The notes beneath the pieces are model-generated. The model saw nothing but the letters and a program-made list of their open reading frames with translations. It had not been told where the DNA came from and ran no database searches. Of a stretch of 64,000 nucleotides of DNA, positions 1 to 12,077 are shown in pieces. Source of the stretch: Rotaria sp. Silwood1. Lineage: Eukaryota; Rotifera; Eurotatoria; Philodinida; Philodinidae. Positions within the stretch are counted from its first letter, which is position 1, and each line of letters starts with the position of its first letter. The position numbers and the translations under genes are program-made. Where the stretch lies: contig CAJNOP010000098.1 of NCBI GenBank assembly GCA_905250075.1, forward strand, positions 394,757 through 458,756, given 5' to 3'.

Positions 1-345
1 TTCAACATATGATATGACTTTGAATTATATTGCTTGAAAGTAGCATGGAATTCAAGAAAGTCAAGAGAATCAAGGCAATCTCAATAGTGAGGGTGACGGC
101 AACCTTCGCAGAAGTAGTCAGTGGAATTCAAGGAATTGAATTGAATTTCTAAAATTCCTTGAATTCCGAAGCAATCTCGATAGTGAGGGTGAGGGCATGC
201 TTCTCTGAAGTAGTCAGTGGAATTCAAGAAAATCAAGGAATTCAATAGAATTTCTTGATTTTCCTGAATTCCACGGTGCTCTCTAATGTCAAGGTGATGG
301 AGCTATTGTAGCAGCTTGAATTCCTTGATTTTCCTTGAATTGCGA
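1..345. repeat. tandem array of hairpin-forming ~96-bp repeats
   Basis: Two clear units share 'gcaatctc(a/g)atagtgagg' followed by 'gaagtagtcagtggaattcaag'; they start at about 75 and 171, a period of 96. A degenerate third copy follows from about 275, and the window begins inside an earlier one. Each unit carries an inverted repeat around GGAATTC. In unit 1 a perfect 15-nt arm at 123-137 pairs with 153-167. In unit 2 a 20-nt arm at 217-236 pairs with 255-274 with one mismatch. The stems differ in sequence but stay self-complementary. The array is probably cut by the left edge of the window. Confidence 0.8.
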
Positions 346-360
346 ATTTCTGGATGCTAG

Positions 361-1050
361 GTATATCTCAGAAAACATCGATGCCATTATAGAGACATGA
401 GAGATTCATGAGTTAAGAAATAAGATTGATTATCAATGTTGTAATTAGTAACCATTTTATTGAGTGATGGTTCATACAGAAACAGTCAAAGTGTCACTGT
501 TTGAGAGCGAACAGAAAAGCAGCGCGTTTGATACAAATCTCAAGAAAAAATTCCGGTTACATCTCATTTGCGCTACCAAAGTTCAAGATAACATTCTATT
601 TCTCTTCGCAATGTGCCACAAAATGTTCAAGTTGTAAATTGTTTGAACTAGATATAAAAAACAAAGGGAAGAAATTTTTGGTAGTTTTTCTCTATATCAA
701 GTTCAAAATTAAGCATTACAATATTTGCATTCAATGAAAATGCTGTAAGTGCAATTTCTGTAGTATTATAATGAGAAACACGATGTAGCTGTTCGCGCTT
801 ATCAGAAGAAGATTGCTTTGTTTTTATGCATTTTCAGACACATTTCTTTATCATTTTTTTACGAATGTTATTTCTATATGGCCTTTGATTTTATATCAAC
901 AGCAACTCTCACTGAATTTTAACTTATGATTTAGTTGATATTTGGCTTTGGCTACTTAAGTGACTATAAAATTTTGAAAATTTGACCTAGCTTCGAACTC
1001 GAATCAAACATTTACTCAGAATCTGCTAATAATATATAAATGATCTAAGA
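361..1050. other. AT-rich non-coding stretch
   Basis: I see no recognisable gene here. An open frame at 501-737 (+) has no homology I recognise and no splice context, and looks fortuitous. Confidence 0.5.
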
Positions 1051-1054
1051 CCCG

Positions 1055-1965
1055 ACAGCAAACCAAGATATACTCATCATTAAACAAGTCAATGAATTTA
1101 AAATGTTAACTGTTTTAGTTCGTACAAGTATTCATTAATTTAAAGAACGTCTTAAATCATTTTTAAAAGAAATCAAAAGATAAAATGATAATATTATTTT
1201 ATTTATTGATGAAATACATCTAGTTCTTGATGCCAGAAATGTAGGTAGGTATAAATAATTTTAAATCTTCAATCAACAACTTAATGAATTATAATTTGAA
1301 ACACAATGAATACAGCAAGCATCGATATTCACTTTTTATTATTAGATTTATTATTGAAAAATATTTGTTCTTAAAGCTCAAAGTAAACTTCATTTGTATT
1401 GGTGCAATAACTTCGGATAACTATCAAAAATATTTCTGAGCAAACCCAACTTGTTAAAGATATGTTCAAGAAGTTCTGGTTGAAGAGACATTAGTTGATG
1501 GTTTTGAAATTCGTTACGAATCGTACTTTTGTAGAACGAAAAACTCTTTTCTTTTTCAATATTTCTTAGAAGTGTTTTATTTAGTTCGGATTCTTGATTC
1601 ATCTTCGGTTCTATCTCGGTTATTACGAAATCGAAAACGTTTTTCCGTTTAATATTCTCCTAATATTTTTTATTCTAGCTGCAGCGATGTATGAATAATT
1701 TTTGGAAATTTTAAAAATCAAATTTGACTTTTGTTTTTAATAATTTTGGTGATGAAGCATACGGAAGTTGAGTGTACAAGCGCATAGTCAACCTGAAATA
1801 ATTTATCAATTAGAATATTGAAACGACGGTATTGTCACAACGAGCAAATGAAACATCGAATCAACATTTAAAACAAGTTCAACAGCAGTTAGTGTAATTA
1901 CGAAAAAACTCAAGTCATTAAAATTAAGACATGAAGTAGACAAGAAAAATATGTTTATCGAAATA
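1055..1965 (+). pseudogene. decayed ClpB/Hsp104-type AAA+ disaggregase fragment
   Basis: No intact frame survives, but diagnostic ClpB/Hsp104 pieces occur in the correct order on the + strand. At about 1140-1245 the frame reads FKERLKSFLKEI, then IILFIDEIHLVL, which is the NBD1 segment before Walker B plus Walker B (family pattern FEERLKxVLKE...IILFIDEIHxxxGAG). At about 1300-1330, with frameshifts, TxNEYSKH matches the TTLNEYRKHIEKD sensor strand. At about 1466-1500 VLVEE is followed by RYES, as in the RRFQxVxVEEPS...KYE region. At about 1848-1945 HLKQVQQQL and, after a one-base shift, LKSLKLRHEVDKKN match the middle-domain coiled coil. In-frame stops and frameshifts separate the blocks, NBD2 is not seen, and the gap between NBD1 and the M domain is roughly 250 bp longer than expected. 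The open frame on the opposite strand at 1390-1602 is a shadow. ClpB/Hsp104 drives ATP-dependent protein disaggregation together with Hsp70. Confidence 0.72.
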
Positions 1966-4900
1966 TTTTGTTCACCCAAACGTAAATCGAATCAAGTCGT
2001 CGGATGACTATAGAAACTCTTCTGAATTTAATATTGAGATATTTTATTGACAAAAAAACTACTTTTGATTTTGTTTAACAGTATGAATGACGAATTTTCT
2101 TGAAAAATAAATAAGTAAAACAAACATTTTTTTAGCAGTTTCTTGTAGAAAGAAATCAATTCATTAGAACATGTTCTTATAGAACAATCAGACAACAGCA
2201 TATGGTATTAGATAGTTTTTGAATATCGATTTTTTTCTATAGGTTATTTATAATAAGATTGAAACATGAAAAATAACTTTTAAGAGAACAAATCAATTCA
2301 TTTTATCGTCGAATCATTTTTTGATTTGTTTATTTTTCAATATATTCAATATTTAATATTGAAGTAAAATAATATTAAGTTATTCGAAACAATGAAAAAT
2401 AATAAAAATGATTCTAAATTAGTGACATAAGAAAATAGTTAATTAAACAAATATAATCATAGATAAGAACGATACGTAAGTCAATGAAATGTTTTTGTAG
2501 ATTGATTTGAGAATATAAAAATAAGAATAAGACTTTTATCATCTAATCATTTATTTAATAATCGATCGCCATTATCAATTAGTAATAAAGACTGACAAGA
2601 GGAAATACACTACTGGATTATTAATTGATTTAAAGTTACAAATAAACATATTACATTTTCTATTATTTATTTACTCACTTCTCTGAAATCAAAAGTTTAA
2701 GATTGCTACATAGAATAGATAAAAGACTAGTTTCGAAATGACTATATACATTGATCTCAATCAAAACAAGACTTATTTAATAAATTAAACAAATATTTTA
2801 AATTATTCATTATTATTCATATTGAACAAATTATTTCATTTATTTCTATTCGTCTTATAGATTTCCTAATACACGTATACATTATATATCCATGATGATA
2901 AGTGAATACTATTCAAATCGAGAGCTTTATTGAGAAAAATATACTAAATAATAGAATGATCAAATCAATTGTTAAAAAAAAGCCATATGACATATTAAAC
3001 AATTTCGCAAACACTTAAGTTGAAAGACATTCACAAATGATTTCATTTATGTTCGAAAATCATCATATGAAATAACATTTTTATTTTTTCAATGGAATCT
3101 ATTCGACAAAGTCAATGAAAAGAAAAGAAAAAACAAAATCTTTTGTTTTTTATGCTTTTCTATAGTAGACGTTGTCAGAAGAGAAAAGAGCTTCGTCGAA
3201 AATGAAATTTCTTGAAAGATTCTTTTTTATGAAATCTTGCCTTTTTTTTTTGCTTTTTCTAAGATCAAACCAATTGAATGAGCATCTCGATAGATATTTG
3301 TTTATTTTTCATATATCTTTATTTGTGCAACAATAAATTTTTTATATTGATTTATAAATCGTTTCAATTTGTTCATGATTTATATTGGAATAGTTCGAAC
3401 ATTTATCTAAATTTATTTTTAATAGAAGTAAAATGAACTGCATTAGTTTTTTTTTTTATTAATCTAGGGTTCAATTAAAATAATAATTATAAAATATATA
3501 ATTATGAATATAGACTGTTTATAAGTCATATGAAGATACATCAATATAGATATCAAAATCTATTTGTGAATTATTTTGTCCTTAAACAATAGTATTTAAA
3601 ATAATTAATTGTCAAATATTTATATTGAAAATTAGTTTAAGATATATTTATTCGAATAAATATTTGATCTATGCTAATCTTTCAACAATATTAATGTACA
3701 TCAGATCAATTCATATCTTTCACATTTTCGTTTAGTTCGATAGAAAAAAAAAACATTTTAGTTAATTTAATACATAAACAATCGTTTAATATAAAATAAT
3801 AAAATATATGGTCGTCAATTGTCTCATATCTATGTTTATAAATTATAGTATACATATATATGATCGAATGAAATCAATAATCATTACAGAATAAATATTT
3901 TTATTCTCAAATATTTATTAATATTTAATGATTTATTCATATCTCTCACTTTATAATATAATAAACAAAAAAAAATGTTGTTTTTATAAGAAGGAAAAAA
4001 CAATATTTATTTGATATTTCAAATCTACTAAACAAATAAAAAAAAACAAGTGAAAGTGTTATTTTATTTTATTAAATTAAGAGTATGTTTCAATGAGAAA
4101 AAAAAATCTCTTTCAATAATATTTGACAGATCAAGCAAGAAATTGTCCTTAAATTGTTTTATGCAATTTCCCGAGTAAATATTGTTTCTTCTTTTCTTGT
4201 TTTTTTTCCTGCTATTATCATTCTCTGTTGACGTGACACATAGATAAGATATTTTGTTCATGTTCAGCTTGATCGCAAGTTGTTTCTATTAATAAATAGA
4301 ATGATAAGAAGACTCATTGAAAATAATTCAATAATAAATAGTGCTCAATTTGTTCTTATATATCTATGATAAGAAATTGCACGTCTTATTTTTTTTTTTG
4401 ATCATATCTACAATGAACATTTTTTCATCTAATATTCTATTAACAAACAAATCGATGAAAATTTAAGCAAATGTTAATAAAGAATAAATAGAATGATATT
4501 AATATTGATAATTAATATGAAAATTTAAAAAGTAAATCTCTATCATCTTAAAAATAATAATTAGAATACAAATATGCCAAATCTTTTAAGGATTATTCAA
4601 TAAATAAATGTCAGATGTCAAGAAGAAAAAAAAAGAACGAGATTATCCTTTCTTTTGATATAAATTAAATATTTTCTTGTCAAATAAGATTATCTCTAAT
4701 AGATTTTTTTTTTATCTCGTTCACATAACCATGTCAACAATAAGACAAATATCTTCTTTTTTTTTTGAATATATAAGAAAGGAAAAAGTTTTGACCGATT
4801 ATTTTATTTAAAAATAAATAAATTGACTTAATAATGAAGTTTTCTTATTTTTGTTTTTTTTTCTATATGAATAGATATGAATAAAATAGATATTATATTT

Positions 4901-5030
4901 CGTGATAAAATTTTGTTATTGTGAATAAAAATCAAAAATTAATAATATTATAAAAAAAAAGAGTTTATCCTTCATATGAATATATAAAATGGAAGTAAAA
5001 AATAAAGACACGTCGATTTTCATAATTAAA
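1966..5030. other. AT-rich intergenic DNA
   Basis: About 3 kb of A/T-homopolymer-rich sequence without recognisable coding, RNA or repeat structure. The open frame at 4064-4261 (-) is low-complexity and unsupported. Confidence 0.5.
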
Positions 5031-5665
5031 TTAGGCAACAAAATAAGATCCAAGATGATTTCGAGCATAACCACGATTGGTTAACATCGTATGATTACCC
5101 TCTAAAATAATAAATAATATAATAATAAATAACATTTGTTAAATAGATTTAATTACGTATAGCTTGTTTTGGTTCTGATATATGTTCTTTTCGTCCACTT
5201 TCAGCAATACGTAATGGATGATTAAGTTCAGATTGAATTGGAGCTTTATAAACAACTCGATTTTTAAGAATACGTCTAGAGCAAAAAGAAAAGAACAAAT
5301 TATATATAGATATATATTATTTAAATAGACCCATGATCATCAGTTGTAGTTTCTAATTGAACACAAGTACGTGCTTTTCCTACAAATGTTTCTCCATGTT
5401 GATCATATTGACTTTTAAGAAGAAAATCAAGAGAATCACGAGGAGCTTTTGGATCATTTGTATAAATTTCATGACGACCAGATGAAAGAGTTGCTGTTGA
5501 ATATAAACGATTCCATGGTTCATCACGTTGATCAACATGTGTTTGTTCATGTTGATATGGAATTTTTTTTTTAGTTACATGACCTGAAAATGTTTCATCA
5601 TTTTCAAGACGTGGATATTCAAGTGGATCACGATGATTTACTGCTCGATGTATTGTATGTGTCAT
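5031..5665 (-). CDS. CFAP276: cilia- and flagella-associated protein 276 (C1orf194 family)
   Basis: Three exons on the minus strand: 5665-5331, 5275-5157 and 5101-5031, joined by GT-AG introns of 55 bp each with consistent phase, giving 174 aa; the human protein is about 170 aa. The signature is DEPWNRLYSTATLSSGRHE (family: EDPWNRLNSTPTITSTRRD), then DPKAPRDSLDFLLKSQYDQH and TFVGK...LETTTDDHGR. The C-terminal tail IQGNHTMLTNRGYARNHLG matches the family tail IQGS...TNGGYSRKKDGG and lies in the small last exon. The start is the ATG at 5665 (MTHTIHRAVNHRDP), which puts the conserved PxLENDE motif at the usual place; the upstream frame has only a TTG. The family are microtubule inner proteins of axonemal doublet microtubules, fitting an animal that swims and feeds with cilia. 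It stands alone, with several kilobases of empty DNA on each side. Confidence 0.93.
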
Positions 5666-5713
5666 GCTTACGTTTATTTTATCAGTAATATTCAACTTAT
5701 TTTTGATTCTCAA

Positions 5714-8580
5714 TGTTTTTTTACTTAAATACCATTTACACTAAACAATTAAATAACGTTTCTTGACAACCATTTAACGCATTTAAGATTATTTTGATTA
5801 TTAAACATATTTAAATTTGTTTTTTTTTGCGTTAAAATTTTTATCGAAATAATTTTTGTTTTTTTCGGTTAATAATTTGTTCCTTTTTTTGCTAATAGAG
5901 GACACTAGTGCTCAATTGATGATATATGTTCTGTCTGCTTATTTTAAATTGAATGTTAAAAAAAATCTATAAGAATTTTGTTATGATATTTGTTTGATTA
6001 AGTAGAATAACATCTTAGTTGACAACAATAGTATGCAAACGAATTTCCTTCGACTATTAATATTCATATGTTCATTCATTTATTCATTCATTCATACTGT
6101 TTTTTTTTATCTAGAATTGACTTTCAATAGAAAATTCACTTATATATATGATAAATAAGATTGCACAGACGGTTTGTTCTCTTATTTGAATAAAATCTAG
6201 AACGCAAAAGACAAGATCATCAACTCTAATCATGTCGAATGATAATAAATATAAGAGGTTCAAAACAATCTTATGTGTTTATCGATTGTCATTGAATATA
6301 TCTAGTTGCTTCTTCGGTTGATTTATTCAATAAATCATATATTTATTATTAGACTAATCGATTTGATCATTTTATTTAAATTATATCATTTATTTTTTTG
6401 ATCTCTCAATTAACTTACAACAAACAAATAAATATCATATTTGAATATAATATCGATAAATTTGTTAAAAAGGTAAATTTTATTTGTTGATATTATATTG
6501 AAAAATTAAACAATAATTTATTTGTTAAGTAGACAGTTATTTTTAATATTGTCTTGTATAATATAAATATAATTTAACTTATTCATGATACTTTTCTTTC
6601 GAAATACTCTCATTATTGAATAAAACAACAACACAAAATTTTTTCTTCTCTATGTTTTATTAATATTCGACGATAAAAAGTGATTTTTTTAAAAAAAATC
6701 TTAATTATATTAATGAGAATGTTATTCGATTCTAAAAATAATAATAACAGATTAGGATAATAAATAACGTCATCTTTCAATGTAGATTTTATTTTATTAC
6801 ATAATCATGTATTAACATATGACAATAGATTATCTTAGATTTAGATTTATACTCTTAAATAAGCATTTTCTTTTTTTAATACAATTAAAGTAAAATTATT
6901 TTATATCTAATGATAGAAACAAATAAGATTTCAGAGATAATTACTTTTTTTTTATGTCATGCTGTGTTATTTAAACATAAATTATTATTTCATTTAAATT
7001 CTATTCATAATATTAAAAAAAAAACCAAATTATTTTATTTTATTTTATTGAGGATATAAGTATTATCGAGATATATTCGGGTTTTCTTTTTTTTTTTTGT
7101 GAAAAGAAAAAACATATTTTCTTCTTGTTGTTCTTTCTTTTCTCATTCTATGTCAGATAACAGAGAAAAAAAAGATGATTTTGTAAGATGATGATGATGA
7201 TGATAATCAGTCGTGTTTCTTTTATGGAAATGTGACAACGCTTCTCGTTCATTTAATAAAAGAAACAAAATAGTCTTTTTCTTTTTCTTTGCCTCGTTAT
7301 TGTATTTAGTTGGATGTTGACATCATTTTATGGTAAGATTCTCTTTTCTTTGCCTCTCAATAAAACTTCATTGAATTATTCATTAGAAATAGAAGATAAA
7401 TCTTTGTTTAGATTTTATTTCAATATCATTTTTTTTTATTATTTAACAAAAAATAATATATATATTTATAAACAATAAATCTTTATTAATAGGTCGTTTA
7501 ATTCTTTTTTTTATCTTAATCGATATATATATATATATGTGTCAATTATCTATCTTTTTTATGATTCGATTTGACATTAATGTTATTTGTACTTTTACAC
7601 GAGACTAACGAAAGGAAATCTTTACTTTTTTTATTTTAAATAAAAATAATTCTTTTATGATAAAAATAGAAACATGTTGGAATTATTGATGATCATTGAA
7701 AATTCTACTTTATTCAAATGAAATAAAAGTCATTTATACGAGATGTTTTATTTCTATCAATCGTTAATAAATATAGGTTAAATATATAAATATGCTTATT
7801 TGTTTAATAATGTAAGGTTATTTAATAAAAAAGAAAACAACAATGATGATGATGATGTTTTGAATTGAACTATAGTTGTTGTTGAAAAATAAATGATACG
7901 AAATATAATGTGTAATGTATGCATATAAATGACATATAATGTTTTGAATTGCATTGATGTTCTCGATAATAGTTAGGTCTATATGAGAATAATAAGAATT
8001 TCACATCCTGTTTGTCTGCATTGTTGTTAAGTATTCTTTTTGATCCATTGTCTCGATTTATATTTAATAAGAGGTAGTATGAGATTCTACCTCTTTTCTT
8101 TCGAATCATTACGTTTTCTTTCTTATTTAATTGCGACACAACATACAATGATCAATTTTACTACATTTTTTTGCTTTTTCCTTTTGTCTCCTTTGCGAGT
8201 TACACGATCCAAACGGAACAAACTCAACGTGAAATAGTAGAAAAAGAAGAGAGGCAGCTGTCAATAACAGGTCAGGAATACATATTATTTAGATAATAAA
8301 GAGAAAATGAAATAAAAAAGAAAAAGTTAGTTTAAAACAAATATATATAATCATTATGTTAAAGTTAATAAGAAATAAAATGTTATTTTAAATAGAATTA
8401 CAAATAACTGTTGAGCAAATTATTACTTGTAAATCAACATTTATCACAATTAGAAATAAGTTAGTTTGCTTTTTTTTTTATTCAATAAAATCATTGAAAT
8501 ATAAATATTCGAAAAATAAAAAAAAAAGTCAATTGTAAAATTAAATAATAAATAAATTGTTTTTTTTTAAGATAATTGTG
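5714..8580. other. AT-rich intergenic DNA with microsatellites
   Basis: No gene recognised. It contains short simple repeats, for example ATTC repeats near 6070-6095 and GAT repeats near 7187-7203. Open frames at 7870-8148 (-) and 8040-8237 (+) overlap on opposite strands and look fortuitous. The last few hundred bases should hold the promoter of the receptor gene at 8581, but I see no distinct element. Confidence 0.5.
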
Positions 8581-10775
8581 ATGAACATATCATCTGAAGC
8601 AGAAGAAATAGCAGACAACGATGTTTATCGTTGGTATGCTGATACAATTGTTTATCGTGGTTTTGGTCCATTAATAGCTTGTTTGGGTTTTGTTGGTGGA
8701 ACACTATCTTGTCTTGTTTTTCGTCGAAAAGCTTTAAGAAAAAAATCTTGTTCAATTTATTTTTTATTTTTGGCATTAGCTGATCTTTTATGCATGATTT
8801 GTTGGCTCGTTCATTTTGTTTTACCAACTTATAATATTCAACTTCTTACATTATCAAATTTTTTTTGCAAATTATTCGTTTTTTCTATGTATTTTGCTTT
8901 CGATTTGGCTAATTATATATTAACTGCATGGTATGTTTTATTTTTCTTTTATCTTAATTAAAAACAAAAACTCATTTTAAATAATTAACCAAAAAAAAGT
9001 AGAACTTTTGATGATTAAAAAAAAAAGAAAGTATATATATTTATTTAAGATAAAAAAGAAAACTTTCATATGATTGTTAATAAAATAAATAATAAAAGAC
9101 AGAAATGTTAAATTGATGTCAATGACATGTGACAAAAATGCCTGATCATATTTAATAGAAAGAAAACCCATTGATAAGTCATGCACAAAAAGGCTAATGG
9201 TGCTTTTCATTATTTTTTTCAAGTATATACTATTGAAAAAAGAAAATAAGATAATCATCAATTAACTTCATGTTAATATAAAAGGAAGTTTTTATCAATT
9301 GAATTATATGTCTGACATGTCTATTCGTCATTATTCATTTTTAACATTTCCAATCAGTCTATTAAAGATTATTAATCAAATGGTTACTATCCATCTTGAT
9401 TAACATTTTTATTGAATAGAATATTATGGAAATTTTCATTATATGATTTATAATATAGTTAAACATCTAATTTGCCGCTTGAATCTTTATTTGACATTTG
9501 ACTAGTTTATGGAATCGATCATCTTTGTTTTTTTCTTCGAACTTATTGTTCTTTTAATAGACACATATATTTGACTTTTTTTCTTAATTATGATTAGATT
9601 TTATTAGCTATGGATGATAATAGTTTTATTTATTTGTCTATTAATAAAGAATGATTAATAAATATAGTTTAATTGTCCAGACATGTCAACTTGTTTTCAA
9701 GAAAGAAAAGGCTGAAAATAGTGTTCTTTTAAAATTCTTTCAAAGGCAGGAAATTTACCTAATTTATATTAAATGAATCTAGGCCATTTTCATCTTTAAC
9801 AAAAAAAAAAACCAGGGAAATTCTTTTAACAATAATAAGTTTTCTATGCAACTTTTATTTTTCTTTGTTTTTTTTCTTAATAATATCTACGTTTTTATTG
9901 TTTTATCTATAAACAATTTATTTTATTTTAGTTCTATTGATCGTGCTGTAAGTGTTTTATTTCCAATTGGAAGTCGTAAATATTGTCGTCGTCAAATCGC
10001 ATATACAATAACATTAATATTATTTATAATCAATACATTATTAAATAGTCATTTATTATATGGTTTTGTTGTATTATCTGCTAATTCAACATTACACACA
10101 AGTGTTCAAATATGCCATCATCGTTTTGATTCGGATAAATATCAAAAATTATTTTCAGCATATGATTCTTATGTTGATGTTATTAAAACAAATGTTATAC
10201 CATTTATAATAATGAGTTTTTGTAATTTAATAATTATAATTCGTGTGTGTCGATCAAATTCATCAATTAATTTAAATAATGGTAAATATCATTCAAGAAC
10301 AACGAAATCAAAACGAAAATATGAAAAAGATCGACAATTAACATTAATGTTACTTGGATCATCAATTGCTTTTCTTGTATTAACATTACCAACTGAAATC
10401 AATGATATTATTAGATCAAATTCAGGTGAAAAAGTTGTTAATGAAAAAACTTATTTATTATCAGCTATTCTTCTTTCACTTGCACATCTTAATTATGCTG
10501 TAAGAATTTATAAAAATTTCTTTTTTTTCTTATATTAATATATATATATATATATATGATTATTATTTATTAAGATTCATTTTTACATCTATACATTAAC
10601 GGGTGAAGTATTTCGTCAACAATTAATTAAATTATGGCCAATAAATATAATATGGCCATATATTATTCGACTACTTCGATGTAAACAAGATGATTCTTCA
10701 TCAACAAATCAAATAAATAATTATCGAACGAGACAATTTGAAAATAATTTAAATACAGATTTTGATTTATCATAA
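8581..10775 (+). CDS. rhodopsin-family (class A) G-protein-coupled receptor
   Basis: Three exons, 8581-8930, 9932-10499 and 10575-10775, join in phase to 372 aa. The ATG at 8581 gives a short extracellular N-terminus with an N-glycosylation site (NIS). Hydrophobic segments fit seven helices: TM1 at about residues 25-47, TM2 60-82, TM3 95-117, TM4 138-162, then TM5, TM6 and TM7. Class A marks include LALADLL in TM2, Cys96 at the top of TM3 paired with Cys178 in extracellular loop 2 (QICHH), and SIDRAVSV after TM3, so the DRY triplet is DRA. Before TM6 comes KDRQLTLMLLG; TM7 has NYAIHFYIYTLTG in place of NPxxY, with the exon 2/3 junction inside it. The 5' part of intron 1 extends the frame briefly and is not coding. 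The overall pattern resembles the large bdelloid family of orphan, neuropeptide-type receptors; the ligand cannot be told. Confidence 0.9.
8931..9931 (+). other. 1-kb first intron of the GPCR gene
   Basis: The donor is GTATGT after ACTGCATG and the acceptor is TTTTATTTTAG at 9931. No gene or repeat element is recognised inside; the open frame at 8977-9261 (-) is A/T homopolymer-driven. The second intron (10500-10574) is only 75 bp and contains a TA run. Confidence 0.75.
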
Positions 10776-10915
10776 TATTGATTTTAGTTTAAATTAAATC
10801 AATTTATTTTATTCTTTTATTATTTAAATAGTATTATTTAAAACATTTTGTGTCGTTTTTTATGTTTCCGAATAATTATAATCAAATAGAAATCACCAGT
10901 AAAATCAAACATAAT

Positions 10916-10943
10916 GTATATATATATATATATATATATATAT
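10916..10943. repeat. (TA)n microsatellite
   Basis: An uninterrupted TA run lies about 140 bp downstream of the GPCR stop codon. A shorter TA run lies in the GPCR intron at about 10538-10556. Confidence 0.85.
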
Positions 10944-11048
10944 GATTATTTATTATTCTTCAACTTAATATCAACAAATTTTTTCAAATATAAAATCATT
11001 ATATAGTCAAAAAACCACCGAGAAAACCTAATAGACTTTTTGGAAGGC

Positions 11049-11156
11049 TTAAATTAGTGGCGTAACCAGAAAATCATCGGTGGGAGGAGGGGGCAAAAAC
11101 CTCGAATGGGAGGGCGCCGCTCCCTCTAGCTCCCCTTTGATACGCCACTAGTTTAA
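11049..11156. mobile_element. 108-bp GC-rich MITE with 16-bp terminal inverted repeats
   Basis: The left end TTAAATTAGTGGCGTA (11049-11064) is the reverse complement of 11141-11156 with one mismatch. The interior is strikingly G-rich then C-rich (GGTGGGAGGAGGGGGC, then GCGCCGCTCCCTCTAGCTCC) in otherwise about 75% AT DNA. TAGTGGCGTA-type ends are common among non-autonomous DNA transposons in animals; the superfamily is not determined. Confidence 0.7.
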
Positions 11157-12077
11157 ATATAATCCATTCGAATTTACAAATATATACGATGATAAGATTC
11201 TGTTACGTTTTTTTGTGAAATTTTGCACAAAGATTTAAATGGGTGTAGAACAATTTTAAAATAAATCCATTTGTAATATATTGCGAAACGAAATATTCAA
11301 CAATGAATATTGAATATAACAGCTGTTTATCTTACTTTAACTGATTATCTTACAATCAGGTTTTTCTTTTTATTATAGAAAAAAATAACAAAACTATAAA
11401 TATATATGAGATCATTCTTTAATATAATTCTTTTTTTTTAAATATGTTTAAAAATTATTTCAATATAAATCGTCTAAATTTGTCTTTGTATGATGTAAGC
11501 TGATATTAACTCAGTTTTTAGAATTCTTTTAAAATATATTTATAGAAAACGATTATCGAAATATTCTTTTCAAGTTTTGTTTTTTTTTATTTTATTGAAA
11601 TTTTCAAATTGTTTTCCGAATAATTAAAATAGAATAAACTAATTTATGTAAATAAATCATTGATATTGACATATATATCTGATTAATCCTTAATTCGAAC
11701 AAATCAATCATATTTATATGTTTTATATCAATAGAATAACGGATTTGCTTTTATCAATTATTCGAATTAAAACTAAGATATGTCGATGACAATTATTTTA
11801 CCTTTTTTTAATATCTTATTTTCTTTTTCTTTAATGAAATTTAAATATTTTTATTATTCAAAACGATTTTAAATGAAAATTAATATTTCGAATTCTTATT
11901 TATTTGTTTCATATTATAATTATGAAATAATTCAAATAAACTAAATTATTATTTGAATATGTTTTACGTATAAATAATATGCCTATAATCATAGTACATA
12001 TATATATATACATTCTCGAATAAATATAGGAAAAATATCTTTAAAAATTAATTTTGTTTTTCATTTGAATGTATTCA
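11157..12077. other. AT-rich intergenic DNA
   Basis: Nothing recognised apart from short TA runs near 12000. Confidence 0.5.

Noticed and set aside
501..737. 78-codon open frame (+)
   Set aside because: No recognised homology, no splice context; composition is typical of chance frames in AT-rich DNA.
1390..1602. Minus-strand frame with an F-box-like ELLEHIFNKLG
   Set aside because: The same bases read on the + strand give the VLVEE...RYES block of the ClpB relic, so it is a shadow.
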